Positions 1 to 8,085 of a stretch of DNA of 64,000 nt are shown here, one piece after another. The position numbers were made by a program, and so were the translations under genes. Positions within the stretch are counted from its first letter, which is position 1. Each line of letters begins with the position of its first letter. This DNA is from Polyangia bacterium (GTDB lineage Bacteria; Myxococcota_A; Polyangia; Nannocystales; Nannocystaceae): positions 62,001 to 126,000 of the forward strand of contig JAUIKS010000018.1 in the NCBI GenBank assembly GCA_030430565.1, read 5' to 3'. Under the pieces are notes generated by a model. It searched no databases. It was not told the DNA's origin and saw only the letters and a program-made list of their open reading frames with translations.

Positions 1-598
1 AGCTGACCAGCGCCTCGTAGTCCTGTCCGGGCGGGCCGTCGGTGGGGACCTGCGCGCTCAGATCGTCCGCGCGCGCGCCGTCGTGCTCCTCGGCGGGCTG
101 CCCCGGCGCGGGCTCGGGCGCGAGCCGGAGGTGCGACGCCGGGATCGAGTCCTCGAGCGGCGCGTCGGCGACGGAGCCCAGCTCACCCGAGAGCTCTGCG
201 CTGACGGCTGAGAGCGAGAGGCTGCCGGAGGCCGGCGTTCGCTGGCGCGCCGAGCCGGGCGGAATTACGCCGGAGTCCTCCGCGCCGCGCTCGTACGTCC
301 CAGAGAGGATCGACGGCGGCGGCGCCCAGCGGCTCGACGTTTCCGCGCCGGGCTCAGCGCTCGTCGCGTCCGCGGCGAGTGAATTCGCGGGCTCATCAGA
401 GCTGTCCTCATGGACAGGATCGGCAGGAGCCTGCTCAGCGGCGCTCACGGCTGCGGCTGCGTTCGAGGCGCTAGGGCCTGAAGGCGTCCAGTTGGCAGAG
501 TGCGGGGGGCGCTTTGAGGGGTCGAGCCACTCCCCGCAGTAGCGGCACTTAACGGCCGCGTCCTGGATCATCTCCGCGCAATAGGGACAGGGCTTCAC
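1..598 (-). CDS. N-terminal zinc-ribbon protein with disordered tail (partial)
   Basis: This reading frame runs off the left edge of the window, so only the N-terminal 199 codons are visible. It starts with GTG at 598. A CxxC pair at residues 4-7 and a second CxxC at 18-21 form a compact zinc ribbon (CPYC...CRYC) at the very start, ending in GEW. The rest is rich in Ala, Ser, Pro, Glu and Asp with no hydrophobic core, so it looks disordered. Zinc ribbons of this type are common at the start of bacterial membrane or signalling proteins, and a membrane segment may lie in the missing part. The frame is open throughout with no in-frame stop. The function is unknown. It lies 77 bp downstream of the TetR gene on the same strand. 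Confidence 0.7.
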   Translation of the reverse strand, partial: MKPCPYCAEMIQDAAVKCRYCGEWLDPSKRPPHSANWTPSGPSASNAAAAVSAAEQAPADPVHEDSSDEPANSLAADATSAEPGAETSSRWAPPPSILSGTYERGAEDSGVIPPGSARQRTPASGSLSLSAVSAELSGELGSVADAPLEDSIPASHLRLAPEPAPGQPAEEHDGARADDLSAQVPTDGPPGQDYEALVS

Positions 599-675
599 GT
601 GGGGGCGACCTTAGCACAGGGCGCCGCCTCAGCCCGGTTTTGTGAGCTATTCGGGGAACGCGCCGAGCGCTTATT

Positions 676-1353
676 TTAACTGACTAGCTGTCGGTTATGA
701 CTCTCGATCAAGGCCCGCAGCACGCCGCGCAGCTCGGGCTCTAGGTCGACGCGGAAGAGCCGCAGGTCCGGCGCCTGCGCGGCCGCCTGCCGATCCCGCG
801 ACGCGGGTTCACAGAGCGCCTGCAGACCGACCAACTGGGCGAACAGCGCGAGCAGCACGCGCAGCCCGGCGCCGGGGACCAGGCCGGGGCGCAGGCGCTC
901 GAGCTGGAAGGCGATCGGGACCAGCTGGCGCCGGAGCTCGCGACGAAAGCGCAGCGCGTGTTCGCGCGCGCGCGTTCGCTCGAGCGCGCTCGGCATGATC
1001 GTGATCAGCCGCCGGATCCGGGTCCTCGCGCTCAGAGAGGCCGAGATACGCCCGGCGAGCGCGTCTGGCTCGCAGCGCTCCAAGCCCGCGAGCTCGAGCT
1101 CGAGCGCCCGCTGCCAGGCCTCGAGCTCGCGCGAGAGCAGCGCGAGCAGCACGGCCTCTTTGGAATCGAAGTACAGGTAGAGCGTCGCCCGGGCCAGGCC
1201 GGCGCGCGCGGCCAGGCGCGCCATCGTCAGCGCCTCGCCGTGACCGCCCAGCAGCGGCGCGTCGGGGCGCTCGTCGAGCAGCCCGGCCGCGTGCTCCAAC
1301 AGCGCGAGGTGGCGGGCGCGTTTGGCCTCGGGGGCGCGGGCGCGGCGTGGCAT
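676..1353 (-). CDS. TetR-family transcriptional regulator
   Basis: The 225-residue protein has a TetR-type N-terminal helix-turn-helix at about residues 40-72, with the typical run LAARAGLARATLYLYF followed by DSKEAVLLALL. The C-terminal ligand/dimer domain is helical and Arg/Leu-rich, and cannot be matched to a ligand by eye. The start is the ATG at 1353. The neighbouring PLP-dependent enzyme gene is divergent, with its probable start at 1503, so the 150 bp between them is a plausible operator region. TetR proteins often repress themselves and a divergent neighbour. Whether this one does so is an inference. Confidence 0.92.
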   Translation of the reverse strand: MPRRARAPEAKRARHLALLEHAAGLLDERPDAPLLGGHGEALTMARLAARAGLARATLYLYFDSKEAVLLALLSRELEAWQRALELELAGLERCEPDALAGRISASLSARTRIRRLITIMPSALERTRAREHALRFRRELRRQLVPIAFQLERLRPGLVPGAGLRVLLALFAQLVGLQALCEPASRDRQAAAQAPDLRLFRVDLEPELRGVLRALIESHNRQLVS

Positions 1354-1502
1354 CGGTCGGCGCGAGTGTACGACACTGCGTCAGTAAATCTCAGCTCGTG
1401 AGCGACCGCGCCGCGCCCGCGCGCTGGCGCGCGTGGACGCGGATCCCCACATGCCGCGCGTTCGCGTGTTGTGCTACTAGCCTATCCGCCTGCATCCTCG
1501 CC

Positions 1503-2609
1503 GTGTCCGCGACCCGCCCCAACCATCGCGAAGACAGCCCGCTCGCGGCGCTCTTGCCACGCGCGCCTCGCTGCCTGCGCCTCGCCGAGCTGCCGACGCC
1601 GGTCGAGCGCGCGCCGTGGCTCGACGGCGCCTCGGCGGAGGTCTGGGTCAAGCGTGACGACGCGAGCTCCAGCGTCTACGGCGGCGGGAAGGTGCGCAAG
1701 CTCGAGTACGTGCTCGCGCACCCCCCCCACGACGGCGACGCGCCCGTCGTCTCGATCGGCGGGATCGGCAGTCACCATCTGCTCGCCGTCGCGCTGTTCC
1801 TCCGGCCGCTCGGCCGCTCGCTGCACGCCTGGACCTTCGACCAGGTCGTGACCCCGCACGTGCGCACCAACCTCGCGGTGCTGATGTCCTGCGGCGTCCG
1901 CCTGTGGGACGTCCGCAGCCGGCTCGGGATCCCCTGGGCGGCGGCGCGCTACTACCTGTGGGAGCGACCGGCGCGGACGGGCGTGTGGATGACCCCGGGG
2001 GCGAGCAGCGAGCTCGGCGCGCTGGGCTTCGTCTCCGCCGGCCTCGAGCTCGCGCGCCAGATCGAGGAGGGGGCGCTGCCCCGGCCGCAGCGCCTCTACG
2101 TCACCGGCGGCTCGGCCGGCACCGCGGCGGGGCTGCTGGTCGGGCTCGCGCTCGCGGGCGTCTCGACGCACGTGCGCGTGGTCTCGGCCGTCGAGCCGGT
2201 GTTCTTCAACCGCTTCGCGCTGCGCGGCCTGGCCCGCAAGACGCTGGCGACGCTGCGCCGCGACGCCGGCTACGCGGGCGAGGCGAAGCTCGACGCGCTG
2301 CTCGCCGGCGCGGGGGTGACCTGGTCGATCGACCATGGTCAAGTCGGGGCGGGCTACGCCGTGCCGACCGAGGCGGGGCGCGCCGAGGTCGAGCGCTCCG
2401 CGGGGCGCGGCCTGCGGCTCGAGACGACCTACACGGGCAAGTGCGCCGCGGCGATGCGCGCCGAGCTGGCGCGCGGCGAGGTCTCGGGGCCGGTGCTTTT
2501 GTGGAACACCCACGCGGGCAACGACCTGACGCCCCTGATCGAGCCTGGCTGGGAAGACCGCCTGCCGCGACGGGTTCGCGGGCTGCTGGAGCGCGAGTCG
2601 GCGCGCTGA
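1503..2609 (+). CDS. PLP-dependent D-cysteine desulfhydrase / ACC deaminase family protein
   Basis: The protein belongs to the fold-type II PLP enzymes of the ACC deaminase/D-cysteine desulfhydrase group. Residues WVKRDD are followed by YGGGKVRKLE, where K63 is the expected Schiff-base lysine. A downstream GGSAGTAAG loop fits the PLP phosphate-binding site, and NTHAGN near the C-terminus also fits the family. The frame is open back to an ATG at 1347, but that would overlap the start of the divergent TetR gene and add a non-conserved, Arg-rich leader. I therefore prefer the GTG at 1503, which gives about 368 residues, close to family length. The substrate cannot be decided from sequence. D-cysteine, ACC or a related amino acid are all possible. 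The TetR gene next to it may control it. Confidence 0.82.
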   Translation: MSATRPNHREDSPLAALLPRAPRCLRLAELPTPVERAPWLDGASAEVWVKRDDASSSVYGGGKVRKLEYVLAHPPHDGDAPVVSIGGIGSHHLLAVALFLRPLGRSLHAWTFDQVVTPHVRTNLAVLMSCGVRLWDVRSRLGIPWAAARYYLWERPARTGVWMTPGASSELGALGFVSAGLELARQIEEGALPRPQRLYVTGGSAGTAAGLLVGLALAGVSTHVRVVSAVEPVFFNRFALRGLARKTLATLRRDAGYAGEAKLDALLAGAGVTWSIDHGQVGAGYAVPTEAGRAEVERSAGRGLRLETTYTGKCAAAMRAELARGEVSGPVLLWNTHAGNDLTPLIEPGWEDRLPRRVRGLLERESAR

Positions 2610-2654
2610 CGCGCGGCGGGAATCTCGGCGAGCGCGGGCGGTTATCATCGGGTG

Positions 2655-3359
2655 ATGCCGCGTCCGCTCGAGGAGATCAACTGGAAGACCGTGGGCGGCC
2701 TCGTCGCGCTCGCGGCCGTCACCGCGCTGCTGTGGGACACCCTGCTCGTCTACCCGATCAAGGTGCTGGTCGTGTTCTTCCACGAGCTCAGCCACGGCAT
2801 CGCGGCCGTGCTCACCGGCGGCGAGATCGTCAAGATCGAGGTGGTCAAGGAGGTCGGCGGGCGCTGCTTGACGCGCGGCGGCAGCCGCTTCGTCACGCTC
2901 AGCGCCGGCTACCTCGGCAGCCTGATCTGGGGCGGCTTGATCCTGCTGCTGGCCGCGCGCACGCGGCTCGATCGCGGCGTCTCGCTGGTGCTGGGCCTGA
3001 CGCTGGTGTTGATGGTGCTGCTCTACGTGCGGCCCTTCGTCAGCTTCGGCTTCGGCTTCGGCGTCGCCGCTGGGCTCGCGCTCGCGGCCGCGGGCTACGT
3101 GCTCTCCGAGGACGTCAACGACTTCGTGCTGCGCTGGATCGGCCTGACCAGCTGCATCTACGCGATCCTCGACATCAAGAGCGATGTCCTCGACCGCCCG
3201 CAGCTGCGCTCGGACGCCGCGATGCTCTCCGAGATCACCGGGCTCTCGACGCAGGCGTGGGGGGTGAGCTGGATCGTGATCGCGGTCATCGGCGCGAGCG
3301 CGTTCTTGCTGATCAGCTGCCGCGAGCGGGCGCCGCGGGCGGGGCAGCTGATCAACTAG
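2655..3359 (+). CDS. M50B-like integral membrane metalloprotease
   Basis: The 234-residue polytopic membrane protein carries the zinc metalloprotease motif HELSH at residues 43-47 in a hydrophobic segment (VVFFHELSHGIAAVLTGGEI). This is the arrangement seen in the M50B-like peptidase family. A following GGSRFVTLSAGYLGSLIWG stretch and several more membrane helices match this family, which is distinct from the longer PDZ-containing RseP type. The second-half D-containing motif of classic site-2 proteases is not obvious, so substrate and activity are uncertain. The start is ATG 2655, with an adjacent GTG at 2652 as an alternative. It follows the PLP-enzyme gene by 45 bp on the same strand. Confidence 0.85.
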   Translation: MPRPLEEINWKTVGGLVALAAVTALLWDTLLVYPIKVLVVFFHELSHGIAAVLTGGEIVKIEVVKEVGGRCLTRGGSRFVTLSAGYLGSLIWGGLILLLAARTRLDRGVSLVLGLTLVLMVLLYVRPFVSFGFGFGVAAGLALAAAGYVLSEDVNDFVLRWIGLTSCIYAILDIKSDVLDRPQLRSDAAMLSEITGLSTQAWGVSWIVIAVIGASAFLLISCRERAPRAGQLIN

Positions 3360-3429
3360 CGATCGACTCGCGGATCCGCGCGGTCGGGTCGAGTGCGCCT
3401 GACCTTTCAGTCAGGCACAATCAGTCGCG

Positions 3430-4197
3430 ATGGTGAGTCGCGGGATGGGCCCGAGCGGGGCGTTCAGCTGGGTCGACCTCTCGACCTTCGACCTCGGCGC
3501 CGCGCGGCGCTTCTACAACCGCGTGTTCGGCTGGACGTTCTCGGCGGACGCCTCGGGCTACCTCCAGTGCGCGGCGGGGGGGCAGCCGCGCGCCGGGCTG
3601 TTCACGATGCCGGCCTTCTTTCAGCGCATCAACACGCCGCCTTTCTGGATGAGCTACATCGCGGTGCCCGACGTCTCGGCCGTCGTCGAGACCGCGCGGA
3701 CGCTCGGCGGGCGCGTCGAGCTCGAGGAGCGCGGCGCCTTCGGCGAGGTCGCGCTGATCCGCGACCCCAGCGGCGCCGGCTTCACCTGTCACCAAGACCA
3801 GTGGACGCGGGCGCCGCGGGACGCGACGCGGCCCGGGAGCTGGGTGTGGACCGAGCTCTTCGTCTCGGAGCTCGCGCGCGTGCGCCGGTTCTACGAGACC
3901 CTGTTCGGCTGGCGGATCAGCGAGCTCGGCGGGGATCGTCACGCGATCGTCAACGGCCGCGGCGAGACCATCGCGACGATCCAGGTCGCGTCCAACGACG
4001 TCAAGGGCCCCGAGGAGTTCTGGGCCGTGTACTTCGCGGTCGACGAGCTCGACGCGGCGGCGCGCGCGGTCGAGGAGGTCGGCGGGCAGACGATCTACAA
4101 GCACGTCAACGCGGAGGGCGTGCACCTGCTGGCGCGCGATGATCAGGGCGCGGCGTTCTTCCTGAGCGAGGCGAGCGAGCGCGCGTTCTGGGGCTAG
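3430..4197 (+). CDS. Two-domain VOC (glyoxalase/bleomycin resistance) family protein
   Basis: The 255-residue protein contains two copies of the VOC fold. The first half starts with FSWVDLSTFDLGAARRFYNRV and the second with WVWTELFVSELARVRRFYETLFGW. Both are the typical beta-alpha start of the domain (F/W-x-E-L-x-x, then RRFY-x-x-x-F-G-W). This tandem form resembles the family often annotated as a VOC protein or a 27 kDa antigen-like hydrolase. Members bind a metal and act on varied small molecules, and the reaction here cannot be named. It is encoded 70 bp after the M50-like gene. It converges on the kinase gene with only 9 bp between the two stop codons. Confidence 0.88.
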   Translation: MVSRGMGPSGAFSWVDLSTFDLGAARRFYNRVFGWTFSADASGYLQCAAGGQPRAGLFTMPAFFQRINTPPFWMSYIAVPDVSAVVETARTLGGRVELEERGAFGEVALIRDPSGAGFTCHQDQWTRAPRDATRPGSWVWTELFVSELARVRRFYETLFGWRISELGGDRHAIVNGRGETIATIQVASNDVKGPEEFWAVYFAVDELDAAARAVEEVGGQTIYKHVNAEGVHLLARDDQGAAFFLSEASERAFWG

Positions 4198-4206
4198 CTC
4201 GGGCCG

Positions 4207-5667
4207 CTAGGCCTCGACCCGTCCGCTGAGCTCGAGGACGCGCGCGCGCTCGAGCTCGCCGACGCCGCGGGTGCTTCGCGCCAGCGCGCGCGCGCGCTCG
4301 ACGTGGCGCGCGGCTCGCTCGCGCTCCCCTCGCGCGAGGTACAGCTCCGCGAGGGTCAAGCGCAGCAGCAGCTCGGCCTCGGGGTGGTCGCGCGCGTCCT
4401 CGCGGATCGCCCGCTCGAGGAAGTCGGTCGCGCGCGTGGAGCTCTCGAGATCGTGGGCCGCTCGCTCGACGATCCAGCGCTCGAACACGCGGGCCGCCAG
4501 CTTGGCCTCGCTGTGCGCGCCCCAGCCGTGGGTGGCCTCGCGCTCGGCGTGGCGGCGGTCGAGCTCCGATCCGATCCAGCCGGTGATCGTCGCCGCGACG
4601 ACCGCCGCGGCGACCGTGACGGGGAACCGGTGACGGCGCGCGAACAGCCGGGCGCGGTGGAGCCACGAGCTGTCGGCGGCGGCGATCGGCTCGTGGGCGA
4701 GGTAGCGGCGCAGATCGTGGGCGAGCTCGTCGGCCGACTGGTAGCGGCGGGCAGGGTCGAGCGCGCGGGCCTTCTTCGATATGGCTAAGAGGTCATGTGA
4801 GAGCCCGGCGCGGCCGCTCGCCTCGTCCGCGTCGGGCAGCGCGCCCGTCAGCAGCTCGTGGAGCAGGACGCCCAGGGAGTAGAGATCGCTGGCGGTCGTC
4901 ACGGGCTCCCCGCGCAGCTGCTCGGGGCTGGCGTAGGCCGGCGTGAGCGGGGCGCGGACGCCGGGCGCGCCGCCCTCGCCGGCGAGCAGCGCGGCGACGC
5001 CGAAGTCGAGCAGCTTCGGCGCGCCCTGGGCCGTCACGAGCACGTTCGACGGCTTGAGGTCGCGGTGGACCACGAGCATCCGGTGGGCGTACTGCACGGC
5101 CGCGAGCACCTTCAAGAACAGCTCGATCCGGGCGCGCTCCTCGACGCCCGGTCCCCAGCGCGCGAGCGTGACACCCTCGACGTACTCCATGGCGAGGAAC
5201 GGGCGCCCGTCTGGCAGCGCGCCGGCGTCGATGAACGAGACGATGTGCTCGTGCTCGAGCGCCGCGAGGGTCTCGCGCTCGCGCTGGAAGTGTTCGTGCA
5301 GGCGCTCGCCCGCGAGCTCCGGCCGCAGGACCTTCAGCGCGACGCGGCGGCGGGCGCCCGCGCTCGCCCGGGTCGCCCGATAGACGTGCGCCATGCCGCC
5401 GGAGGAGATGTGGTCCTCGATCTTGTAAGACCCAAAAGACAGGCCGCACAGCTGCTCGGGCGGGGGCTCGTCGCGGAGCTGATCCAAGAGCGCTGACGCG
5501 TCGCGGTCTAGCGCCGGGATCGGGTCCGCGCTCGCGGCCACGAGCGCCTCGACGTCGCGCGCGAGCGCGTCGTCGCCCGCGCGCGCCCGCAGCACGCGGG
5601 CGCGCTCGTCCGGGGGCAGATCGACGGTGGCCGCGAACAGCTCCTGCGCGCGTTGAAACCGGTTCAC
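4207..5667 (-). CDS. Hanks-type serine/threonine protein kinase with TM and helical C-terminus
   Basis: The 486-residue protein is a complete protein kinase. It has a glycine loop SSGGMAHVYRA (residues 88-98), a VALK lysine at 112, HRDLKPSNVL with catalytic D203, and DFG at 221-223. A short N-terminal region (NRFQRAQELFAATVDLPPDERARVLRA) is the type often seen in kinases paired with ECF-like sigma factors. A single membrane helix follows the kinase domain (FPVTVAAAVVAATITGW), and the remaining approximately 110 residues look like TPR-type helices. I chose the GTG start at 5667 because it overlaps the TGA stop of the upstream sigma gene as GTGA, which implies translational coupling. A longer frame to 5781 would run far into the sigma gene. 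Confidence 0.93.
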   Translation of the reverse strand: MNRFQRAQELFAATVDLPPDERARVLRARAGDDALARDVEALVAASADPIPALDRDASALLDQLRDEPPPEQLCGLSFGSYKIEDHISSGGMAHVYRATRASAGARRRVALKVLRPELAGERLHEHFQRERETLAALEHEHIVSFIDAGALPDGRPFLAMEYVEGVTLARWGPGVEERARIELFLKVLAAVQYAHRMLVVHRDLKPSNVLVTAQGAPKLLDFGVAALLAGEGGAPGVRAPLTPAYASPEQLRGEPVTTASDLYSLGVLLHELLTGALPDADEASGRAGLSHDLLAISKKARALDPARRYQSADELAHDLRRYLAHEPIAAADSSWLHRARLFARRHRFPVTVAAAVVAATITGWIGSELDRRHAEREATHGWGAHSEAKLAARVFERWIVERAAHDLESSTRATDFLERAIREDARDHPEAELLLRLTLAELYLARGERERAARHVERARALARSTRGVGELERARVLELSGRVEA

Positions 5668-6251
5668 GCGGGCTCCTGCGCGATGTTCTGCGCGGTGTTC
5701 TGCGCGGTGTTCTGCGCGATCTTCTGCTCGATCTTCTGCGCGGTGTTCTGCGCGGGCTCCTGCATCCGCTGCTGCAGCCACGCGCGGGCGAACCGCCAGC
5801 GGCGTTTAACGGTGCGCGCCGAGACCCCGAGCGCGGCCGCGAGCTCCTCGGTCGAGAGACCGCCGAAGTACCGCAGCTCGACGAGGCTAGCGAGCGCCGG
5901 GTCGAGCCGATCGAGCGCGGTGAGGGCGGCGTCGAGGTCGAGCGCGAAGTCGCTCGGATCGTGGACGGCCTTGCCCTCGAGCGTGGTGCGGCGCGCCCGG
6001 CCCCCGCGCTTGGCCGCGTGAGCGCGGCGGGCGTGGTCGATCAGGATCCGGCGCATCGCCTGGGCCGCGAGCCGGAGGAAGGCGGCGCGATCGAGCGCGT
6101 CGGCGTTGCGGCTGTTGACCAGCCGCAGCCAGACCTCGTGCGCGAGCGCGGTCGGCTGGAGCGTGTGGGCGCCGCGCTCACCGGCCATGACGACATCGGC
6201 GAGCCTGCGCAGCTCGCGGTAGACATCGGCGGTCCAGACGATCTCGGACAT
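5664..6251 (-). CDS. ECF-like RNA polymerase sigma factor (TIGR02999 type)
   Basis: The 195-residue protein has a sigma region 2 (LAHEVWLRLVN...AFLRLAAQAMRRILIDHARR) and a region 4 helix-turn-helix (LVELRYFGGLSTEELAAALGVSARTVKRRW). The HARR-AHAAKRGG signature is typical of the ECF-like group that is genetically linked to Ser/Thr kinases. The start is ATG 6251. The last 30 or so residues are an unusual Q/A/N/E-rich tail encoded by seven 12-bp tandem units. The stop TGA overlaps the GTG start of the kinase gene, so the two are probably made as a pair. In such pairs the kinase may control the sigma factor, but here that is inferred from gene order only. Confidence 0.92.
   Translation of the reverse strand: MSEIVWTADVYRELRRLADVVMAGERGAHTLQPTALAHEVWLRLVNSRNADALDRAAFLRLAAQAMRRILIDHARRAHAAKRGGRARRTTLEGKAVHDPSDFALDLDAALTALDRLDPALASLVELRYFGGLSTEELAAALGVSARTVKRRWRFARAWLQQRMQEPAQNTAQKIEQKIAQNTAQNTAQNIAQEPA
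5677..5760 (-). repeat. Seven 12-bp tandem repeats in the sigma-factor 3' end
   Basis: Seven consecutive 12-bp units with plus-strand consensus TGCGCGRTSTTC make up the end of the sigma gene. Two units are identical neighbours and the last is diverged. They encode a four-residue repeat of the form x-x-A/E-Q (NTAQ, KIEQ, KIAQ, NIAQ). The array ends just before the coupled kinase start, so changes in copy number would keep the reading frame. Confidence 0.9.
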
Positions 6252-6373
6252 GACGGGCGCGGCCTCGTGTCTCCCAGCGTAAACCAGGCGCGAAGGGGGA
6301 CACGTTCCGGCGGCTCGAAATAATTTTGGCCCGCGCTCGCCTCGGCCCGCGCTGTTTGGGGTGGAGGCGCTCG

Positions 6374-7855
6374 ATGACCCACTCCTCAAAAACCGCTCGA
6401 TTCACGCGCCGGCGCGCGCTCGCGTCCGCCTGGGGGCTCTTGTCCGTTCACGCGCTCGCTGCGGCGGGCTGCGCCGCGCCGAGGTCCCCAACATCACCGA
6501 GATCTTCGACGCCATCGACGTCGGCGCCGCAAGACGCCACGCGGGCGTTCCTCGACGCGGTGCGTCGCGGCGACGCTCCGCGGGTCGGGGACGCGCTCGC
6601 GCGCGACCGCGGGCTCGCGCGGGCGCGCGACGATGAGGGGCTGTCCGCCTTCGTGATCGCGCAGCTCCATGATCGCGGGGAGGTCGCCGCGCAGCTGCGC
6701 GAGGCTGGCCTCGAGCTCGACATCGTCGAGGCCGCGCTCGCGGGCGACTGGGAGCGCTTCGACGCCCTCGCCGTCGCCGACCCCGACGCGCTCACGCGCG
6801 CGCACCCGATCGGCGGGACCCCGCTCTACGCCGCCGCGCTCGTCGGCAGCGTCGAGCTCTGGCGCCTGCGATCCCGCGGCTGTCGTCCGGACGCGGCGCC
6901 GCGCGGCGGCACGGGGTACACGCCCGCCCGCGGCGCGATGGACAGCCCGCGCGCGAGCTGGGCAGGCATCGCGCTCGCCGATCTGTGCGGCAACGGCGGC
7001 GACATCAACGCGGCGCAGCGCGGCGGCAGCTCGGTGCTCCACGGCGCCGTGCAGCGTCGTGACGCGGCGCTCGTCCGCCTCGCGATCCGCAAGGGCGCGG
7101 ACGTCACCGCGCGCGACGTGGGCGGGCGAACAGCCGAGCAGCTCGCGGACTCGCTCGGCTGGCGCGAGGGGCAGCTCCTCCTCGCCGCGCACACGAGCCT
7201 GCCCCGCGACAACCGCTCGTCCCGCGCCGCGCTCGACGCGAGCGGCCGCCCGATCGCGCCCGTGGACCTGTCCGACGTGCCGCAGGCGCTGCAGAGCGCG
7301 GTCACGTCCAGCTGTCACCGGGACCTCGGCACCGTCCGCGAGCTCATCGCCGGCGACGCGCGGCTCGTGTTCTCGCGGTCGACGGATGACGAGCTGCCGA
7401 TCGAGGCCTGCGCCCACACCGGCGCGCGCCCGATCATCCGCTTCTTGCTCGAGCACGGCGCGCCGCTGTCGCTGCCGACCGCCGTCTCGCTCGGCGACGT
7501 CGCGGCGATCAAGGCTTGGTTGGCGCGCGACCCGAGCTTGATCCACGAGCGCGGGGCGCATGACTTTCCGGTCATGTGGTACACGGCGCTCGGCGGCGGC
7601 TCGGTCGCGGTCGCCGAGCAGCTCGCGGCCCACGGCGCGTCGGTCGACCAGGAGAGCCGGGGCACGACGACGCTGCACTGGTGCGCGCGTCGTGGTGACC
7701 GGGAGCTCGCCGCCTGGCTCCTCGAGCGCGGCGCCGACGTCGAGGCCGTGGGGTACAGCTGGCGCCGCGAGGGACAGACGCCGCTACAGGTAGCGACGGA
7801 GCTCGGCGACGCAGCCTTCGCCCGGCTGCTCAAGGATGCCGGCGCGCGTCGGTGA
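6374..7855 (+). CDS. Exported ankyrin-repeat protein with twin-arginine-type leader
   Basis: The 493-residue protein begins with MTHSSKTARFTRRRALASAW, then a hydrophobic stretch ending in ALAAAGC. This resembles a Tat signal with a weak lipobox. The mature part contains ankyrin-type repeats, including GGSSVLHGAVQRRDAALVRL, TTTLHWCARRGDRELAAWLL and GQTPLQVATELGDAAFARLL. Several repeats in the middle are degenerate. I chose ATG 6374 because it places the signal at the N-terminus, while the in-frame upstream codon at 6326 would add 16 residues in front. It is divergent from the sigma gene, with about 120 bp between the two starts. Ankyrin repeats bind proteins, but no partner can be named. Confidence 0.85.
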   Translation: MTHSSKTARFTRRRALASAWGLLSVHALAAAGCAAPRSPTSPRSSTPSTSAPQDATRAFLDAVRRGDAPRVGDALARDRGLARARDDEGLSAFVIAQLHDRGEVAAQLREAGLELDIVEAALAGDWERFDALAVADPDALTRAHPIGGTPLYAAALVGSVELWRLRSRGCRPDAAPRGGTGYTPARGAMDSPRASWAGIALADLCGNGGDINAAQRGGSSVLHGAVQRRDAALVRLAIRKGADVTARDVGGRTAEQLADSLGWREGQLLLAAHTSLPRDNRSSRAALDASGRPIAPVDLSDVPQALQSAVTSSCHRDLGTVRELIAGDARLVFSRSTDDELPIEACAHTGARPIIRFLLEHGAPLSLPTAVSLGDVAAIKAWLARDPSLIHERGAHDFPVMWYTALGGGSVAVAEQLAAHGASVDQESRGTTTLHWCARRGDRELAAWLLERGADVEAVGYSWRREGQTPLQVATELGDAAFARLLKDAGARR

Positions 7856-8085
7856 GCGGGCTCCGGTCGCCGAGCTTGATCGCGGCGCGCGCGAGCGCGT
7901 CATCACCGAGCCCACGCGCCTCTCGCAGCGCTGGCTGCATCTCGGCGCCGGCCTCGGCCAGGCGCCTCAGCAGCAGCAGCCACTCCTCGCGCGCGCCGCT
8001 CTTGGCCCGGGTCACGGGCCTGTAGAGCACGCCGCGATCGAGCTCATGGACATGTCGGAGTAGACATGTCCATGAAGCCGCGCGG
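7856..8085. other. Intergenic region between convergent genes
   Basis: This 230-bp gap separates the ends of the ankyrin and DUF4215 lipoprotein genes. A minus-strand frame down to 7830 reads like protein (VLYRPVTRAKSGAREEW, then Leu/Ala/Glu-rich helix), but it has only about 66 codons, no clear ribosome site, and overlaps the ankyrin gene end. It may be a gene remnant. The gap also holds the inverted repeat listed separately. Confidence 0.4.
8044..8075. repeat. Perfect 13-bp inverted repeat with 6-nt loop
   Basis: TCATGGACATGTC (8044-8056) and its exact reverse complement (8063-8075) are separated by GGAGTA. It sits between two convergent stop codons, where a bidirectional terminator would be expected. 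Neither side has a T-run, and each arm contains the palindrome ACATGT. It could be a Rho-assisted terminator, an RNA stability stem or a binding site. Confidence 0.7.

Noticed and set aside
7836..8063. 75-codon plus-strand frame after the ankyrin gene
   Set aside because: It has no ribosome site, overlaps the previous gene end, and reads as low-quality Arg/Ala/Gln sequence. A better-looking minus-strand frame exists, and neither is convincing.
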